Below the pieces are notes generated by a model. The model saw nothing but the letters and a program-made list of their open reading frames with translations. It was not told the origin of the DNA and ran no database searches. This document shows, piece after piece, positions 10,757 to 23,136 of a stretch of DNA of 64,000 nucleotides. Positions within the stretch are counted from its first letter, which is position 1, and each line of letters opens with the position of its first letter. The stretch covers positions 5,974,501 through 6,038,500 of the forward strand of contig NC_084819.1 of the NCBI RefSeq assembly GCF_963583255.1, given 5' to 3'. This DNA is from Pyrus communis (Eukaryota; Streptophyta; Magnoliopsida; Rosales; Rosaceae). The position numbers were made by a program, and so were the translations under genes.

Positions 10757-11345
10757 TTTTCTTTTTTTTTTTTTTTTTTTTTGTGTGTGTTTAGAAGAGC
10801 TTTCAAAATGATTAAAAGAGTATTTACTTTTTTTTTTTTTTTTTATAAAGATGTTTTTAGAATTAATTTATAACAAAAATACATATGAATTTTGGAAAGG
10901 TAGTTTAAGTGCTTTCTACAATTAGTGTTTCTTCCAAAATACACTCCAAGTGTTTTTGGAAGCTAAAAACTCTTTCACCAGGTCCAATGACTGTACACTT
11001 GTCTTGCTGAGTCAGTTTTGTATTTTTTTATTAAAATATTATTTTTCTTAGCAATATTGTCGTTTTTTTTTTTTTTTTTTTTTTTTGTGTGTGTTTAGAA
11101 GAGCTTTCAAAATGATTAAAAGAGTATTTACTTTTTTTATAAAGATGTTTTTAGAATTAATTTATAACAAAAATACATATAAATTTTGGAAAAGTAGTTT
11201 AAGTGTTTTCTACAATTAGTGTTTCTTCCAAAATACACTCCAAGTGTTTTTGGAAGCTAAAAACTCTTTCACAGGTCCAATGACTGTACACTTGTCTTGC
11301 TGAGTCAGTTTTGTATTTTTTTATCAAAATATTATTTTTCTTAGC
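10757..11345 (+). repeat. 304-bp direct tandem duplication
   Basis: The block that begins with a long T tract and GTGTGTGTTTAGAAGAGC occurs twice, with TTAGAAGAGC at 10791 and 11095. The two copies differ at only a few bases. Both copies start in poly-T, which suggests slippage or unequal exchange. Confidence 0.88.
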
Positions 11346-11794
11346 AATATTGTCCTTATGATTTAAATTTGTATTATCTTCATCGATTTTTTTTTTAAGG
11401 AATTAATTGATATATTTTTAAGGAATCTATTTGTTGCTAATAAGGAATTGATTGATACATTTTTAAGGAACTTCTTGTTTGAATATGTTTTAAAATGACT
11501 AAAAGCGCTTTTAGGGAAAATGGTTCTGAAACAAATTATTAGTAAAAATGCAAGTAAATTATGAAAAAACACTTAAAGGTGCTTACTGCAAGAAGCACAT
11601 AACTTATGTTTCTTGCATAAAACACTTTAAGTGCTTTTAGAATTAAAGTGTTTTAGAATAAAAAAACATTTTCTATACAAATGCTTTCAATCATTTTAAA
11701 AGTTTAACCAAACGAGTCATTTGTCATCCAAAACATATAATATCAAACAAATAAAAGAAACTACAAAATACCTACCAAAAAGGTACATGAAAAT

Positions 11795-11992
11795 GGATTT
11801 GGATCCTCTCCTAAGCCAATGGAGAGGATTTTTCTGACCAATCATCATTGGCCGTTGGATTTTTATCCAATGGTTACAATTATTATAACTTTAAAAGAAT
11901 CCCATGTTTGTAGCCGTTAAATAAAAATCCAACGGCTCACGATGATTGATTATGAGGATGCTCACCATTAGCTCAGGAAAGGATCCAAATTC
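11795..11992. mobile_element. Mutator-type MITE (198 bp)
   Basis: The terminal repeats GGATTTGGATCCTCTCCTAA and, from the right end, GAATTTGGATCCTTTCCTGA are flanked by perfect 9-bp duplications CATGAAAAT (11786-11794 and 11993-12001). A same-family, same-length copy is at 14294-14491. Confidence 0.87.
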
Positions 11993-12176
11993 CATGAAAA
12001 TGAACACAAGTAGGGTGGTTACCTTGAAATATCAACCTCTAATAGATCAAATAAACTTCGAAATGCTTTCCAATATTTAATCCAATATCATATGAGGAAA
12101 CATGAGAGAAACCCAGGCACTACAAAACTCTCCCAGATCCCCAACTTTATTTAATCGAATATCAACCTGCTGCTGG

Positions 12177-12844
12177 CTTCGTTCTCCGACGAGGAGGTCA
12201 TTTTGGCGTCCAGCACGCCGAAGAAGCGAGGGGGGAGGAGAGTTTTCAACGAGACAAGGCACCCGGTCTACAGAGGAGTGAGGAGGAGGAACAACGACAA
12301 GTGGGTGTGCGAAATGAGAGAACCGAACAAGAAGAAGTCGAGGATATGGCTCGGAACTTATCCAACGGCAGAGATGGCAGCTCGGGCGCATGACGTGGCG
12401 GCATTGGCCTTTAGAGGGAGGCTTGCCTGCCTCAATTTTGCAGACTCGGCATGGCGCCTCCCTGTTCCGGCTTCCACTGATTCAGTGGATATCAGGCGGG
12501 TGGCCGCGGAGGCTGCAGAGACATTCAGGCCAGCTGAGTTTGGCGGAGTGTCGGAAAGTGGGGATGATGAGAAGGAGAGCAAGAAAATGGAGGGGGAGAA
12601 GGCTTGTGGAGGTGCGGAGCAAAGCGATTGTGGAGGTGCGGAGGAAAGCGACTGTGGAGGTACGGAGCAAAGTGGCAGCTCGTTTTACTTAGATGAGGAG
12701 GAAATGTTCGCCATGCCAAGGTTGCTTGATAGTATGGCCGAAGGGCTTCTGCTCTCTCCACCTCGCCGTTCAGCTGGTGGCAACATGAACTGGGATGATA
12801 TGGGAAGCAATGATAACGTCAATCTGTGGAGCTTCTCAAAGTAA
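12177..12844 (+). pseudogene. CBF/DREB1 copy truncated at its 5' end
   Basis: From CTTCGTTCTCC onward this is nearly identical to the intact gene (codon 31 to the stop). The promoter, leader, ATG and about 30 codons are missing, replaced by unrelated flank. Reading back in frame, the first stop is TAA at 12152-12154, with no ATG in between. The first in-frame ATG (12314) lies inside the AP2 domain. The remaining frame is undamaged, with the PKKRGGRR signature, full AP2 domain, DSAWR and the end LWSFSK. Differences from the intact copy are a handful of residues and three instead of five CGGAEQS repeats. It is most likely a recent, promoterless pseudogene unless an upstream exon is spliced on. 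Confidence 0.88.
12602..12673 (+). repeat. 24-bp tandem repeat, 3 copies, in the truncated CBF copy
   Basis: Three units start at 12602, 12626 and 12650. They encode [16 protein letters not shown] and DCGGTEQS. The intact gene has five, so the copies differ by exactly 48 bp here. Confidence 0.95.
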
Positions 12845-13023
12845 TAGATATTTATACAGATGTATTCATCATCCCTAAGGACACTATGCGTTTATTTTTT
12901 CATTTAATTTTTGCCATTAAAAAAATAGTATCCGTTATTTATGAGTGTAAAAATAATTATAATTTATATATAGTTATTTGATTATATTTTAGTCTAAGGG
13001 AAATATCTTGTTTTAGACCTTTA

Positions 13024-13991
13024 GGGGGCGTTTGTTTGCCCTCAGTAAGTCGGACTGGACTGGACTGGACTAGCTATTAGTCCAATACCGTGTTTGTTCC
13101 ATGCTGGGACTAACATTAATGAGACTAAAGGGGACTAGCATGGACAAAACCCTTCACAAAAAGGTCTTAGCGAGACCCCTCAATAACCATGGGACTAGCT
13201 AAGACTATCCTCTCTTTCTCGTCCTCGTCATGCTTAACGACCACTCCCGACAGACTCCTCGTCATCTCCGGTCACCTAGATCAATCATTAACTTTCCGAC
13301 TCTCTTTTAGATCCATTTCACAACCAACTTTCATATAAAATATACCAAGTTGAAGCTGGGAGTGACAAGATTGCGGTTTTACCTGAATCGAGGCCAAAAT
13401 GTGATCGGAAAATGGCCTGGAAGTCTCGGCCTGTTTGGGCTTCTTCAAATCCATGACAGATTCGAGCATGCAAAGCTAAGATCTCGGTCCAGGGATGGTG
13501 ATGAATATTTTGGCGGTGCTAACTTCATCCAATTTAACGAGGGTTAGCTGGAAAACACATCGGGAAACCTGCAACTCGTCGGGAAAATTGGAGCCGTGAG
13601 GTTCCGTTCGAACAACGCATAGCTAGAGAGGGAGAGAGGACAGAGAAATAGAGACTGGAATCAATAAGGAGTTTGACCAGGAATGAGAAAGAGACATGAA
13701 TTGAGAGGTCTGAGAGGAAAAAAAGAGGGAGAGGGAGGGATGATGAGAGAAGAGGAAGAGAGTGGGACGGAAATGGTAGGAAAAGATGGAGAAAAAGATA
13801 AGATCATAATAAAATATTAATAATTTAATATTAAATAATATAATATTAGAATTTGTTATTATCTAGCTTCTTAGTCCAATACTGCACCAAACGCTTCACT
13901 AAGTTAGTCTAGTTTAGTCTAGTCTAAGCCAGTCCAGCTTAGTTCTTGAAGCTAATCCAGTCCGAAATAATCTGGCACAACAATCGCCCCC
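13024..13991. mobile_element. PIF/Harbinger-type element (968 bp)
   Basis: The ends GGGGGCGTTTGTTTGCC and, from the right, GGGGGCGATTGTTGTGCC are inverted repeats, flanked by TTA on both sides (13021-13023 and 13992-13994). Unit A has the uninterrupted site near 3138-3141. The subterminal parts repeat GGACTGGACT and TAGTCTAGTTTAG blocks. There is no transposase frame. It inserted after units A and B separated. Confidence 0.88.
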
Positions 13992-14293
13992 TTAAGGGTA
14001 TTGATGGTACTAAATAATACACCGTTAGTGTGAGATATTTAGGTTCATTATCTATAAAGTTACTAAATTTGGATTGATTGAATATAAAGGTATCTAATTT
14101 TGTATGATTAAGATATGCTCTTTTATGGAAATATCTTGCCCTATTTTAGCATGTGGTGTAGTAGTGAAGTGAGGTGCTTGCCTCCATGTTACGTCTGTGG
14201 CCATGAGTCCTTACACGTGTCAGGTATTGCATGAGTTGACTTGTTTCTTTATACAGGGTTTCACAGATCTGTTGAATTGGTGGCGTGGGTGTT

Positions 14294-14491
14294 GAGTTTG
14301 GATTCTTTCCTAAGCTAATAGAGAGGATCCTCATGATCAATCATCGTGGATTGTTAGATTTTTAACCAACTATTATAAACAAGAAGGTATCTTTAAAGTT
14401 ATGATTATTGTAACCGTTGGATAAAAATCCAACGGTCTATGATGATTGGTCATGAGGATCCTCTCCATTAGCTCAGGAGAGGATCCAAATC
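14294..14491. mobile_element. Mutator-type MITE (198 bp), absent from unit A
   Basis: It has the same terminal repeats and length as 11795-11992. The flanks are GTGGGTGTT and CTGGGTGTT, a 9-bp duplication with one mismatch. Unit A shows the empty site CTGGGTGTT at 3432-3440. It therefore inserted after the duplication. Confidence 0.87.
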
Positions 14492-15565
14492 CTGGGTGTT
14501 AACTTTCTGAACTTGGCCTTCCTTCCTTGCCCCTGTTTCTCACCCATTGGTTAATCTGAACATCGTGGCTCTATGTCCCCTTTATTTTATTTTACATGGA
14601 AGTGTTTTCAAAATAATCGAAAATGTTTTTGTTAAAAATGTTTTTAGAATTGATTCATAGCAAAAATATAAGTGAATCTTGAAAATGTAGTTGGAATGCT
14701 TTTTACGACTAGTTTTTCTTTTAAAACATGCTTCAAGTATTTTTAGAACCTAAAAACGTTTTCACCCATAACGATTTCACTCATTTAAAAGTACTTCAAT
14801 CGAATTCTTACTTTAATCGTACGTGCTCATGAGAAACCCGACATTAATCGATTATCATATGGGGAAACACAAGGGACCCAGATCCCCAACTTTACTCACA
14901 CCTGTTGCTGAGGTAGATTATATATTCCACTGCAACACCAAAATGAACGTAGGACACCATAGTCTTACTGTCTTAGGGTTTAGGGTTCAATCCACCTCTT
15001 ACACAGGTGAACAAAGTTCCATGAAATAACTCACCCAGAAAATACGTACTTTCGAGTAAGGTAGATTAACCCAAGAGTCTACCTTTTACAGAGAAACATA
15101 AAAACTGAATGGCACAAGTGAAGAATGTATATAAACAACACCACTGCCAACAGAAAAAAAACTCCAGCCCAAGACACCCGTTACAGCGGAAGATAAACAT
15201 GACACCTATAAGCAAAGGTATGCGTGTCTTTTCTCTTCTCTGCCTTCGTCTTTTCGAGTTCGTTTCTTCCTCCAAAACAGGCATGCAGCCATCTCCTTTT
15301 ATTTCCCCTCATCGCTTGGAATCTTCCTTTAAATCCCACTTGTTTTGGTTTTGGTCTCAACGCTCCACTTGTCAATTTAGTGAGGAATATGAAGGATAAT
15401 ATTGGGCATAAAAGGAAGGCACGAACTTTCCTACGAAAATTGTCAGAATAGTTCTCTAGCTGGGGTTTAAATCCCCAGCTAAAACGGATTGCATAATTTT
15501 GAAATCCGGATAGCAGTCACTAAAACGACCATAATTCATTGGATGAATATCGGACTGACATGATT

Positions 15566-15769
15566 CTAGCGCCATTGGAAGGAAGACTTCCTTAGCTTTC
15601 CATCCATATGTGCTATGCAATCTGGTTTCTCTGGATGCATAAATGGCAGCCTACTGAAGTCGCTTGGCAGAAACTCCCACATTTCAGATTTTCTAAATTT
15701 TGTTTCACATCCGGGTTTTAGGCATCGCTTTGGTATCCCGCAATCTTTTTTTGAACGATCATGGACCAT
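15566..15769 (-). pseudogene. Last-exon fragment of an unrecognised gene (copy B)
   Basis: This is the counterpart of 4513-4781. The frame from MVHDRSKKDCG to SSFQWR is still open. A single substitution creates TAA in the upstream part of the exon, so the full exon can no longer be read. Confidence 0.45.
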
Positions 15770-15907
15770 CTTTAAGCTCTCAAAACTCCTCCACTCAGGC
15801 TCAAAATTCCTTTCTTTGCATTAAGTCCTACAAAATAAGAAAACTACAAATAAACTACTAAAGGATGAAAAACTATTGCAAAGGGTATTTTTAAAGCAAG
15901 TCTTTTA

Positions 15908-16110
15908 TCAGTTGGATGAGGAGGAAATGTTCACCTCACCCTTCAGGTGGCTGCATTTACCGGGATGACATATAAAGCAATGCTGACGTCAGTCTGTGAA
16001 GCATCTCAAATTAATAGATTACACTTTGGGTTTATTTTTCATTCAATTTTTACCACTAGATAAAATAGTGTCCGCTGTTTATGCGCGTGAAAACAATTAT
16101 AATTTATAAG
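15908..16110 (+). pseudogene. Relic of a CBF 3' end (copy B)
   Basis: It carries the TTGGATGAGGAGGAAATGTTC block and the CBF-type 3' untranslated sequence, as at 4856-5050. A short extra stretch (ACCGGGATGACATATAAAGC) corresponds to the CBF codons around NWDDMGS. Unit A has lost that stretch, so this copy keeps slightly more of the original gene. Confidence 0.8.
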
Positions 16111-16838
16111 GTTGTTGCATTACATTTTAGTTGATCCTAAATATCTCACACTAATGTTGTCTTTTATATACCATTAATACCCTTAACGGTCTAAAACAAG
16201 ATATTTTACATAAAGTTACTAAATTTGGAGTGATTGAATATAAAGGTATCTAATTTTGTGTGATTGAGATATCTTATTCTTGTCTGGAATATCTTGCCCT
16301 TTCCTAGTATGTGGTGTTGTAATGAAATGAGCTTGCCTTCCTCCGTGATGCGCATGTGGTCATATTGTTACACGTGTCAGGTATTGCATGGGATTGGTGC
16401 TCACGCGGCATATAATAATAGAAACGGAAAGAAAACTATTATTAGCGTTTCAAAAATTACATTCTACATTCCTCATAAGTGTATTTTTCTTTCTAATTAT
16501 AAAAAGTTTGAAATGCCAAAAGAGATTTTTGGAGTGCTAATAACAATTCTCAACGAAAATCACTTTTTACTTGTTTATGCACCAACACTATAGCTTTCCA
16601 CTTATATTTACTAAATTAAGTGAAAAAGAGAAAATTTTCAAGAGAATAACTTCAAAATAGCATAAGAATTTGCTTCCTTAATTTGTTATCAAATAGCAAT
16701 ACATTTACACAAAAACGAGAGCAAGTACCGGGTTATTATATTAACACTCCATATTTTGTTGACTGCACTCACATTTACTTTTTAAATTAAAATTTATCTT
16801 AGCACATCCCACATATTTTCCATTACTACTCTCATACT

Positions 16839-16950
16839 TAGAGGTGGAAATTTTTACCAAATTATCATACCAACCGTCCTACCAATCATACCATACCAAA
16901 TTATTACCAAAAATTTGTACCAATTGGTAATGTTTATACCGTACCATACT
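16839..16950. mobile_element. Broken left end of the hAT element
   Basis: The sequence TTAGAGGTGG and the following 110 bases match 5775-5900, preceded by CTCATACT. Homology stops at 16950, where unit C begins. The array breakpoint therefore falls inside this element. Confidence 0.8.
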
Positions 16951-16966
16951 GTACAAGAGAGAGCCA

Positions 16967-17369
16967 GGCACTACAAAACTACCAGATCCCCAACTTTACT
17001 CACACCTGTTGCTGAGATAGATTATATATTCCACTGCAGCACCAAAATGAACGTAGGACACCATAGTCTTACTGTCTTAGGGTTTAGGGTTCAATCCACC
17101 TCTTACACAGGTGAACAAAGTTCCATGAAATCACTCACCCATAAAATACGTACTTCCGAGTAAGGTAGATAAACCCAAGAGTCTACCTTTTACAGAGAAA
17201 CATAAAAAATGAATGGCACAAGTGAAAGAATGTACATAAACAACACCACTGCCAACAGAAAAAAACTCCAGCCCAAGACACCTGTTACAGCGGAAGACAA
17301 ACATGGCACCTATAAGGAAGGTATGCGTGTCTTTTCTCTTCTCGGTCTTCGTCTTTTCTCGTTCGTTTC
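16967..17369. repeat. Unit C, first piece
   Basis: It matches 3820-4206 in unit A and 14880-15266 in unit B. It begins CCAGGCACTACAAAAC, which is also seen at 12111, just before the truncated CBF copy. No gene is seen. The Copia-type insertion starts at 17370. Confidence 0.8.
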
Positions 17370-17948
17370 TGTTGAAAAAAATAGGATCTAATTATTATAT
17401 TAAATCATATGAAAATCAAAAAATAATTCATACAATTATATATATCACAATAATGCATGAAGTAACTAATGTTAAATGAACATGATATAATGGATTAGAA
17501 AAACCTAGAAAATACGGTCGAGACAAGTGTTGAACACTTTGTCCTTAAGACAAGTTTACGCTCCATTACGGTGCTTATGGTTGATCGGCGCATGTCTCCC
17601 AAGATACAACGGCCACGTTCTTGTAATAGTAGCACTTCAAATCACAAGGCTTCATGAACCACAATTGTGTTGAAAACTTTCTCATATGAACTCAATGTGA
17701 CTCTCTAATATTTAGTACACTCTATGTGTGATTATGTAAAACAATGAAAAGTTCTTTTGGTGACTATAGGGGACTTCCCTATTTATAGAATATGAGATAT
17801 CTTTGGAAAACATGTGACTGTTCATAAAGAGTCAAAAGTTACAACACTTCATTTAAGTAGACATATCTTTCTACCAAAAGGCTCTACTTCTAATTTCCAT
17901 TTAGTTAATAAATTTAATATAATAATATTATTATAAAATTTTCCAACA
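17370..17948 (-). repeat. Left LTR of the Copia-type element (579 bp)
   Basis: It runs from TGTTGAAAAAAATAGG to TTTTCCAACA. It matches 23761-24151 plus 36058-36234, apart from a diverged first 60 bases and scattered substitutions. Confidence 0.85.
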
Positions 17949-18984
17949 ATCCCCCACATAAATGGAAATTGACTCAATACCATGCAAATGACAATATAGA
18001 CACTAGAGAGAGAATTTAGTAGGAAAAGTACTGCATCGGGATAAGTGGCTTTTGGCCTTGAACCTTCCGTAGTGAATTACTATTGGATTTACTTGGCTAA
18101 TCAGTAAACGTGATGTCTTGAACTGCTCAGCCGTTTATGTAAACCAAAACAATAGTAATCACACAATACCCTTCCAGACACCTTGTGGTTGCTCGGTTGT
18201 GTTCATTTTGGCCCTAAACAATTCTTGTTTCTCGTGAGTGCTTTTAGAGAATTAAGCCCTTCAAAAAATTCTCACAGGAACGACCCCATTCATCACTCAA
18301 GATAGGTGACTTCCCATTAAGAGTATCCTGCAATACCCCACTTGTTATTTCCAAGTATAGGAATCATTAAAAGAAAAACTTATCCTAAATACGCTGCAGA
18401 TAGCACTGTTTCATCATAGGATATGGGTAAGAGATTATCTCCGCAGTGCTCCCATTAAATCATCCACAATTCAGCTGTCCTTTTGAACTTAGATCTTGGA
18501 ATCTCCAGTCAACTAGGTTGGGTTGTCATTATGGCGATTCTTAAGCTCTTAACGCATTCCCCTCGATGATACAACTTACTCTCTAGTTAAACCTTTAAAA
18601 ATTGGTACCACTAGGTTGACTACTCATTATATGACCATCACAAACTTATATCCATGCATGGAAATTATTTCCTTTGAGAGTAGTTGTTTTCCAATGTAAT
18701 TTCTCCAAACATGTATTTTGGACTTGATAAATAATTTGCTAACCTTGGGTAAAATCTCCCACATTTAAGGTATTTGCCAGAAGATCTCCAACCTTTCAAT
18801 ACCTTAAAACTTCAATTATAAGAGATAATCGTTATCTCTTTCTAGAAGCAAGTAATTTTTACATTTTTTTTTTATGTATATCCTATTTCCCAAAAATAGC
18901 TAAGCCACCCCAACAATTCCCTCACATTGTGGTTACTATTTAATGCTATCAATTTCTCATTTTTCATGAAATAGGAACCTATGA

Positions 18985-19037
<53 letters not shown>

Positions 19038-19537
19038 CACTTGGTCTATTTTCATTTATCAGGCCTTAAAACCCTCACTAGAACTTTCCTAGCTAGGAGG
19101 AACACTGCTAATACTTTTTGTCTTTAGCCTTTAAACTTTCAAACTTCTAATGCTAGAACCAATTATGTCTAATGTGCCTTCCAATGAGAAAACATCACTT
19201 GAGTTGTTATCACTCACATTGCAATTTCATTGGACTTAGTATGACTCATAGAGGATCTTCTAAAGCATGCAAAATATATATTACTGCAGAATCTGCAGCT
19301 ATTCCTTTAACAAACACAACTCTTATGATAAAAGAGTCGACCCTTTTCATTTGAAAGTGCATATTAATTGCGGTTTCTCTTATTCGACCACAATACATCA
19401 GCCATATAGTTGAACAGGTAGCCATTTCCTTAATGGCAACTGACATGCCTCGAGAGAAACTGCCATGATCTGCGTCTCGCCCACTTGGCTTCAAGGTGTG
19501 GGACATACATGAAGGTAGGAAATTGAACAAAGATATG
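17949..19537 (-). other. Internal region of the Copia-type element, non-coding
   Basis: There are no gag, protease, integrase or reverse transcriptase motifs in any frame. A minus-strand frame to the left of 19537 (ISLFNFLPSCMSHTLKPSGR and on) is open for about 100 codons, but no family is recognised. A TA microsatellite interrupts it at 18987-19034. Confidence 0.55.
18987..19034. repeat. (TA)n microsatellite
   Basis: This is an uninterrupted run of about 24 AT dinucleotides inside the Copia-type element. Confidence 0.97.
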
Positions 19538-19717
19538 TGTAACGCCCCGCCCCGAAATAAAGCTTTAAAATTTCCCAATTCTATTTCCATAACCATAAAT
19601 CGATTTATTTTTTATTTTCTCCACATATTCATAATTATGAATATATAATTCATATATTTAATTTCCCTTCATAATTATGAATATATAATTCATATATTTA
19701 ATTTCCAGGGTATTACA
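19538..19717 (-). repeat. Left LTR of the small-LTR element (180 bp)
   Basis: It is longer than its partner because the stretch CATAATTATGAATATATAAT is present twice. Otherwise it closely matches 22991-23131. Confidence 0.88.
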
Positions 19718-22700
19718 TTCACCCCCCCCCCCCCGTTAAAATAAATCTCGTCCTGGAGATTTCAATTGTCAAGTTACGAGAATGCACAAGCACTATTTCC
19801 ACCATTTCTTTTATGGTGAATAATATTATAACCTCTGTCTACGATTTTATTCAAGTTAGAAATAAATACTCAATGAAGAATTCATCGTGATCCCACACAT
19901 TTTCTCAGCTTTCCAACCGCATTCTTTGATAAGTAAAAATACTAGAACTTCTAACCACATACATTGAAAGAAAAAAATATCGTAAATTCTAGCTGTAAAC
20001 TTCAGTGGCCAAATAAATATCACAATTTCAAGCCAAGCCACTAAAATCGACAAATCAACTAGCAAAAATTCCAACCAAAATCATTGGAATTTCAACCATC
20101 ATTACCCGCCACTATATTAAAATAAAGATCCTTCATTTCCGTTACCATGGAATGAAATCAAAATCTCATTCCCTGATTTCCTTCATTTCCGCAATTTACT
20201 TAATTACTCATAACAAAATCCAAACAATGCACATGCAGGCACAATCACATTGATTAGAGCCAATATTCTTCTTTCCGCATTCAAGTTTAAATCTTCATTT
20301 CCATAATGTATATTTGATTAAAAAGTCAAATATCCTTCATGTTGAGAAGAAAATAAAAAGGAGTAAAAGAGCATAAGGCTTGTGGGATTCCATGCACCCA
20401 AATTGATCATGACATCACGTAATGCACTCTGATATGTCAAGAGGCAACAATTTGTGCAGAAAATGGAGCACCAATAAATCTTTTTAAACTAGTAGTGGTT
20501 CAATTATTTTCTCTCACGTTGACAAAATCAAAAACCAAATTTCAAGTCATGACTAACGTGACTTAACAAAATATTAGAATTTCATGCCATAATTCGTTAA
20601 TGGCAAACCAAACCAATCAAATTTGAATTTATAACTTTCTCTTCCCCAAACGTAAAACCCAACTGGGAAAACGTTAATATGAATGAACTCGAAATTTCAT
20701 TCCACACTTTCAATTTCCAAAAATAAGCAAATCAACGAATTATAATTGTGATTATCACTCACATTCTCTTCTTCCCAGACACATTTATTGGCAGAATCAA
20801 TATAAAAATTCTACCCATACTCATTGGCAACATAAATATTATAAATTTCCAGCCAAAACTTTATGATTGGCAAAACGAACATAAAAATTTCAACCAAATT
20901 CATGGAAAATTTTGAATCACACTCACTGGTTAATGGAAAGAAAATTAAAACTAAATTTGCAACACCACTAATATAAATTCTCATGTTATGGTTCCTTCAT
21001 TTTTCGCAATTAACTAAATTGCCCACAATAAAGTAACGCCCTGCCCCAAAATATTCACTTTATTTTGGGAAATCATAATATTAGTGATAGGTCCAAACTA
21101 AACACTTGTTTATTTAGCCGACAATTTTCACGACTCTTAATTTAAGTTCATTAATTCCACAAGTTCTATAACCTTACTTCTCTTAGATCAATTTTCTAAT
21201 CTAAGAACAATCCTAAAAAAAACTGTAATTTTTTATTATTTAATCTCATTTATTTTATGGTTGCATCTAACGTCTAGTTAGATTGCCTACATACCCTAAA
21301 CAGGGATCAAGCCATTCGTAATTCACATTTCCAAAAATTCAAACCAAATCCCAATTATACATTTAAATTGAACATATACCACAATGGTATGATTATTCAA
21401 CCCACAACAGTTAGATCTCAAAAACATAATTAGAATAACGAAATTCACATAAAAATACAATGTTGGCTCCCTGGCCATGCGCCGCCACGAGTGACGGTCG
21501 GCCGCCTTGACTCGTCGAAAAATTCAACTATTTCTAAAAATTCTCAAATTTTACAGAAATGTAGAGAAAATTAAGGTGAACAACCATTATACCTGAGCTG
21601 AAGTCCAATTCGGCCAGAAAACACCTGAATTTGGCTGTGAACCGCCGGAACCTTAGAATTTCAATGTTCTTGATTCGCCTCCAAAACATTCCCGATGCCC
21701 CAACCAATGCTTGGGATTTGTTCCTGAGGTTGAGGGGAGCCTATTAGTAGTTGTAATTGACGGAATACCTTTCAAAAATGGCTAATTTCTGTCGTGCACC
21801 CATTAAACCCACCGGTTTGTTCTAGAAGAAATCAAGGCTATTTCCCCTAAAATCTTTGGGGAAAAGGAAGAGAAAGGATTTGGGATATGCTTATAAGTCT
21901 TTTCCTGTTGAAATGCCCCGGAAAACCGCCGGAATTGGAGGCAAAGATCAACAATTTTCGTCGGGTTGCCATCGATTTCGCGGGTCTGCCTGTGACCCGG
22001 CCCGCTAGGCTTCCCTCTCCCTTTTCTCTCTTCCCTCCTTTCTCTCATTTCCTCTCTCTTCATTCGGCAGCTCTCTTTTTGTTTTTTTTCCTTTCTTTTC
22101 TCTTCTCTTTCTCTTTTCCGACCCCCCTAACATCCACAGCCACTACGTGGCTTATCTACACAAAACTCCAGCAAAATTTGGAGCATTCCAGATTTCAAGG
22201 CAAAATGACTATTTTGCCCCTATCTTCGTTCGTTTCTATTTCATTTGTTATAACTCTGTTTCACGAACGGTTTTTGCCTACGCGCTTGTAGGGTCGTTCT
22301 CTATCCAAATATGCCAAGAAATCCAATAAAATATATAAGGATAAAATACATCCTCGTAAATTACGTTCAACCAACTAGGGCATTTCCGTCATTTCACTTA
22401 ACGACAAATTAAAACCGACGTAAATTATAAAAAAATTTCCCAGAAATAAAACTTTAATCAAATGCTCATCTTCAAAGCTATAACATGAATACTATATTTT
22501 AAAATTTTATACTCCCATTCAATTCAATTCAAAGCATCATAATTCGCAATATATGCATTTCACTTAATTTCTATCATACTCATAGAACTTATGAAATAAA
22601 GCAATATCAATACAATTCATAATTCACACCCACAACTCAATAATATCTCATAATACACACCATAATGTCAATCCAATTCATTTCACTTCATGGTGATTCT

Positions 22701-22990
22701 CAACATACATATATTTTTCACATAACTTTCTCATTACCCAAAGAACTTAGATAAATCATGCATTATTAACGCAAATCACAATTCCCAGTAACGAAACTTT
22801 CATATTTATCAAGGAAATTGCACCACAATCATAATACAATTTATATCTGTATTTCACAAATAAAACATGAATGTCACTTTATTCCTAAAAATATGAATTA
22901 ATGCAACCAGAATGCATGTCATAATTCACACCAACAAGACTCAAGAATAGTGCATCTCGTAGAGTAGGATCATTTGCTCTGATACCATTT

Positions 22991-23131
22991 TGTAACGCCC
23001 CGCCCCGAAATAAAACTTTAAAATATCCCAATTCTATTTCCATAACCATAAGTCGATTTATTTTCGATTTTCTCCACATAGTCATAATTATGAATATATA
23101 ATTCATATATTTAAATTTCCAGAGTATTACA
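22991..23131 (-). repeat. Right LTR of the small-LTR element (141 bp)
   Basis: It runs from TGTAACGCCC to GTATTACA and is directly followed by the ATATG duplication. The adjacent primer-binding site shows this is the 5' LTR in the element's own orientation. Confidence 0.88.
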
Positions 23132-23136
23132 ATATG

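Larger units (their letters stand above)
10446..12176. repeat. Remnant of a further CBF-unit flank between units A and B
   Basis: There is no gene. Sequence near 10650-10990 is a diverged copy of the CBF 3' flank at 3380-3720 (shared GTTAACTTTCTG, ACTTGGCC, TTTTTAGAATT). Sequence at 12070-12150 resembles the stretch at 3785-3830. A 304-bp tandem duplication and a MITE interrupt it. It is evidence for at least one more ancient array unit. Confidence 0.6.
14492..16838. repeat. Unit B flank, copy of 3432-5774
   Basis: The stretch is co-linear with unit A at high identity. It includes the unrecognised last-exon fragment (15566-15769) and the CBF 3' relic (15908-16110). No functional gene is seen. 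Confidence 0.85.
19538..23131 (-). mobile_element. Small-LTR retrotransposon nested in the Copia-type element
   Basis: The LTRs (19538-19717 and 22991-23131) begin TGTAACGCCCCGCCCC and end GTATTACA. Perfect 5-bp duplications ATATG flank them (19533-19537 and 23132-23136). A primer-binding site complementary to initiator Met tRNA (minus strand TGGTATCAGAGCA, 22975-22987) lies three bases inside the right LTR. A poly-G purine tract lies inside the left LTR (about 19720-19737). Both place the 5' end on the right. The 3.3-kb interior has no gag-pol frames. The part from about 21030 to 22430 resembles the LTR of the 27199-35074 element. Confidence 0.87.

Noticed and set aside
12203..12844. A 213-codon CBF frame with a start at 12203
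   Set aside because: The first codon is TTG, within the homologue of ILASS in the intact gene. Plants do not normally start there. The copy is treated as 5'-truncated.
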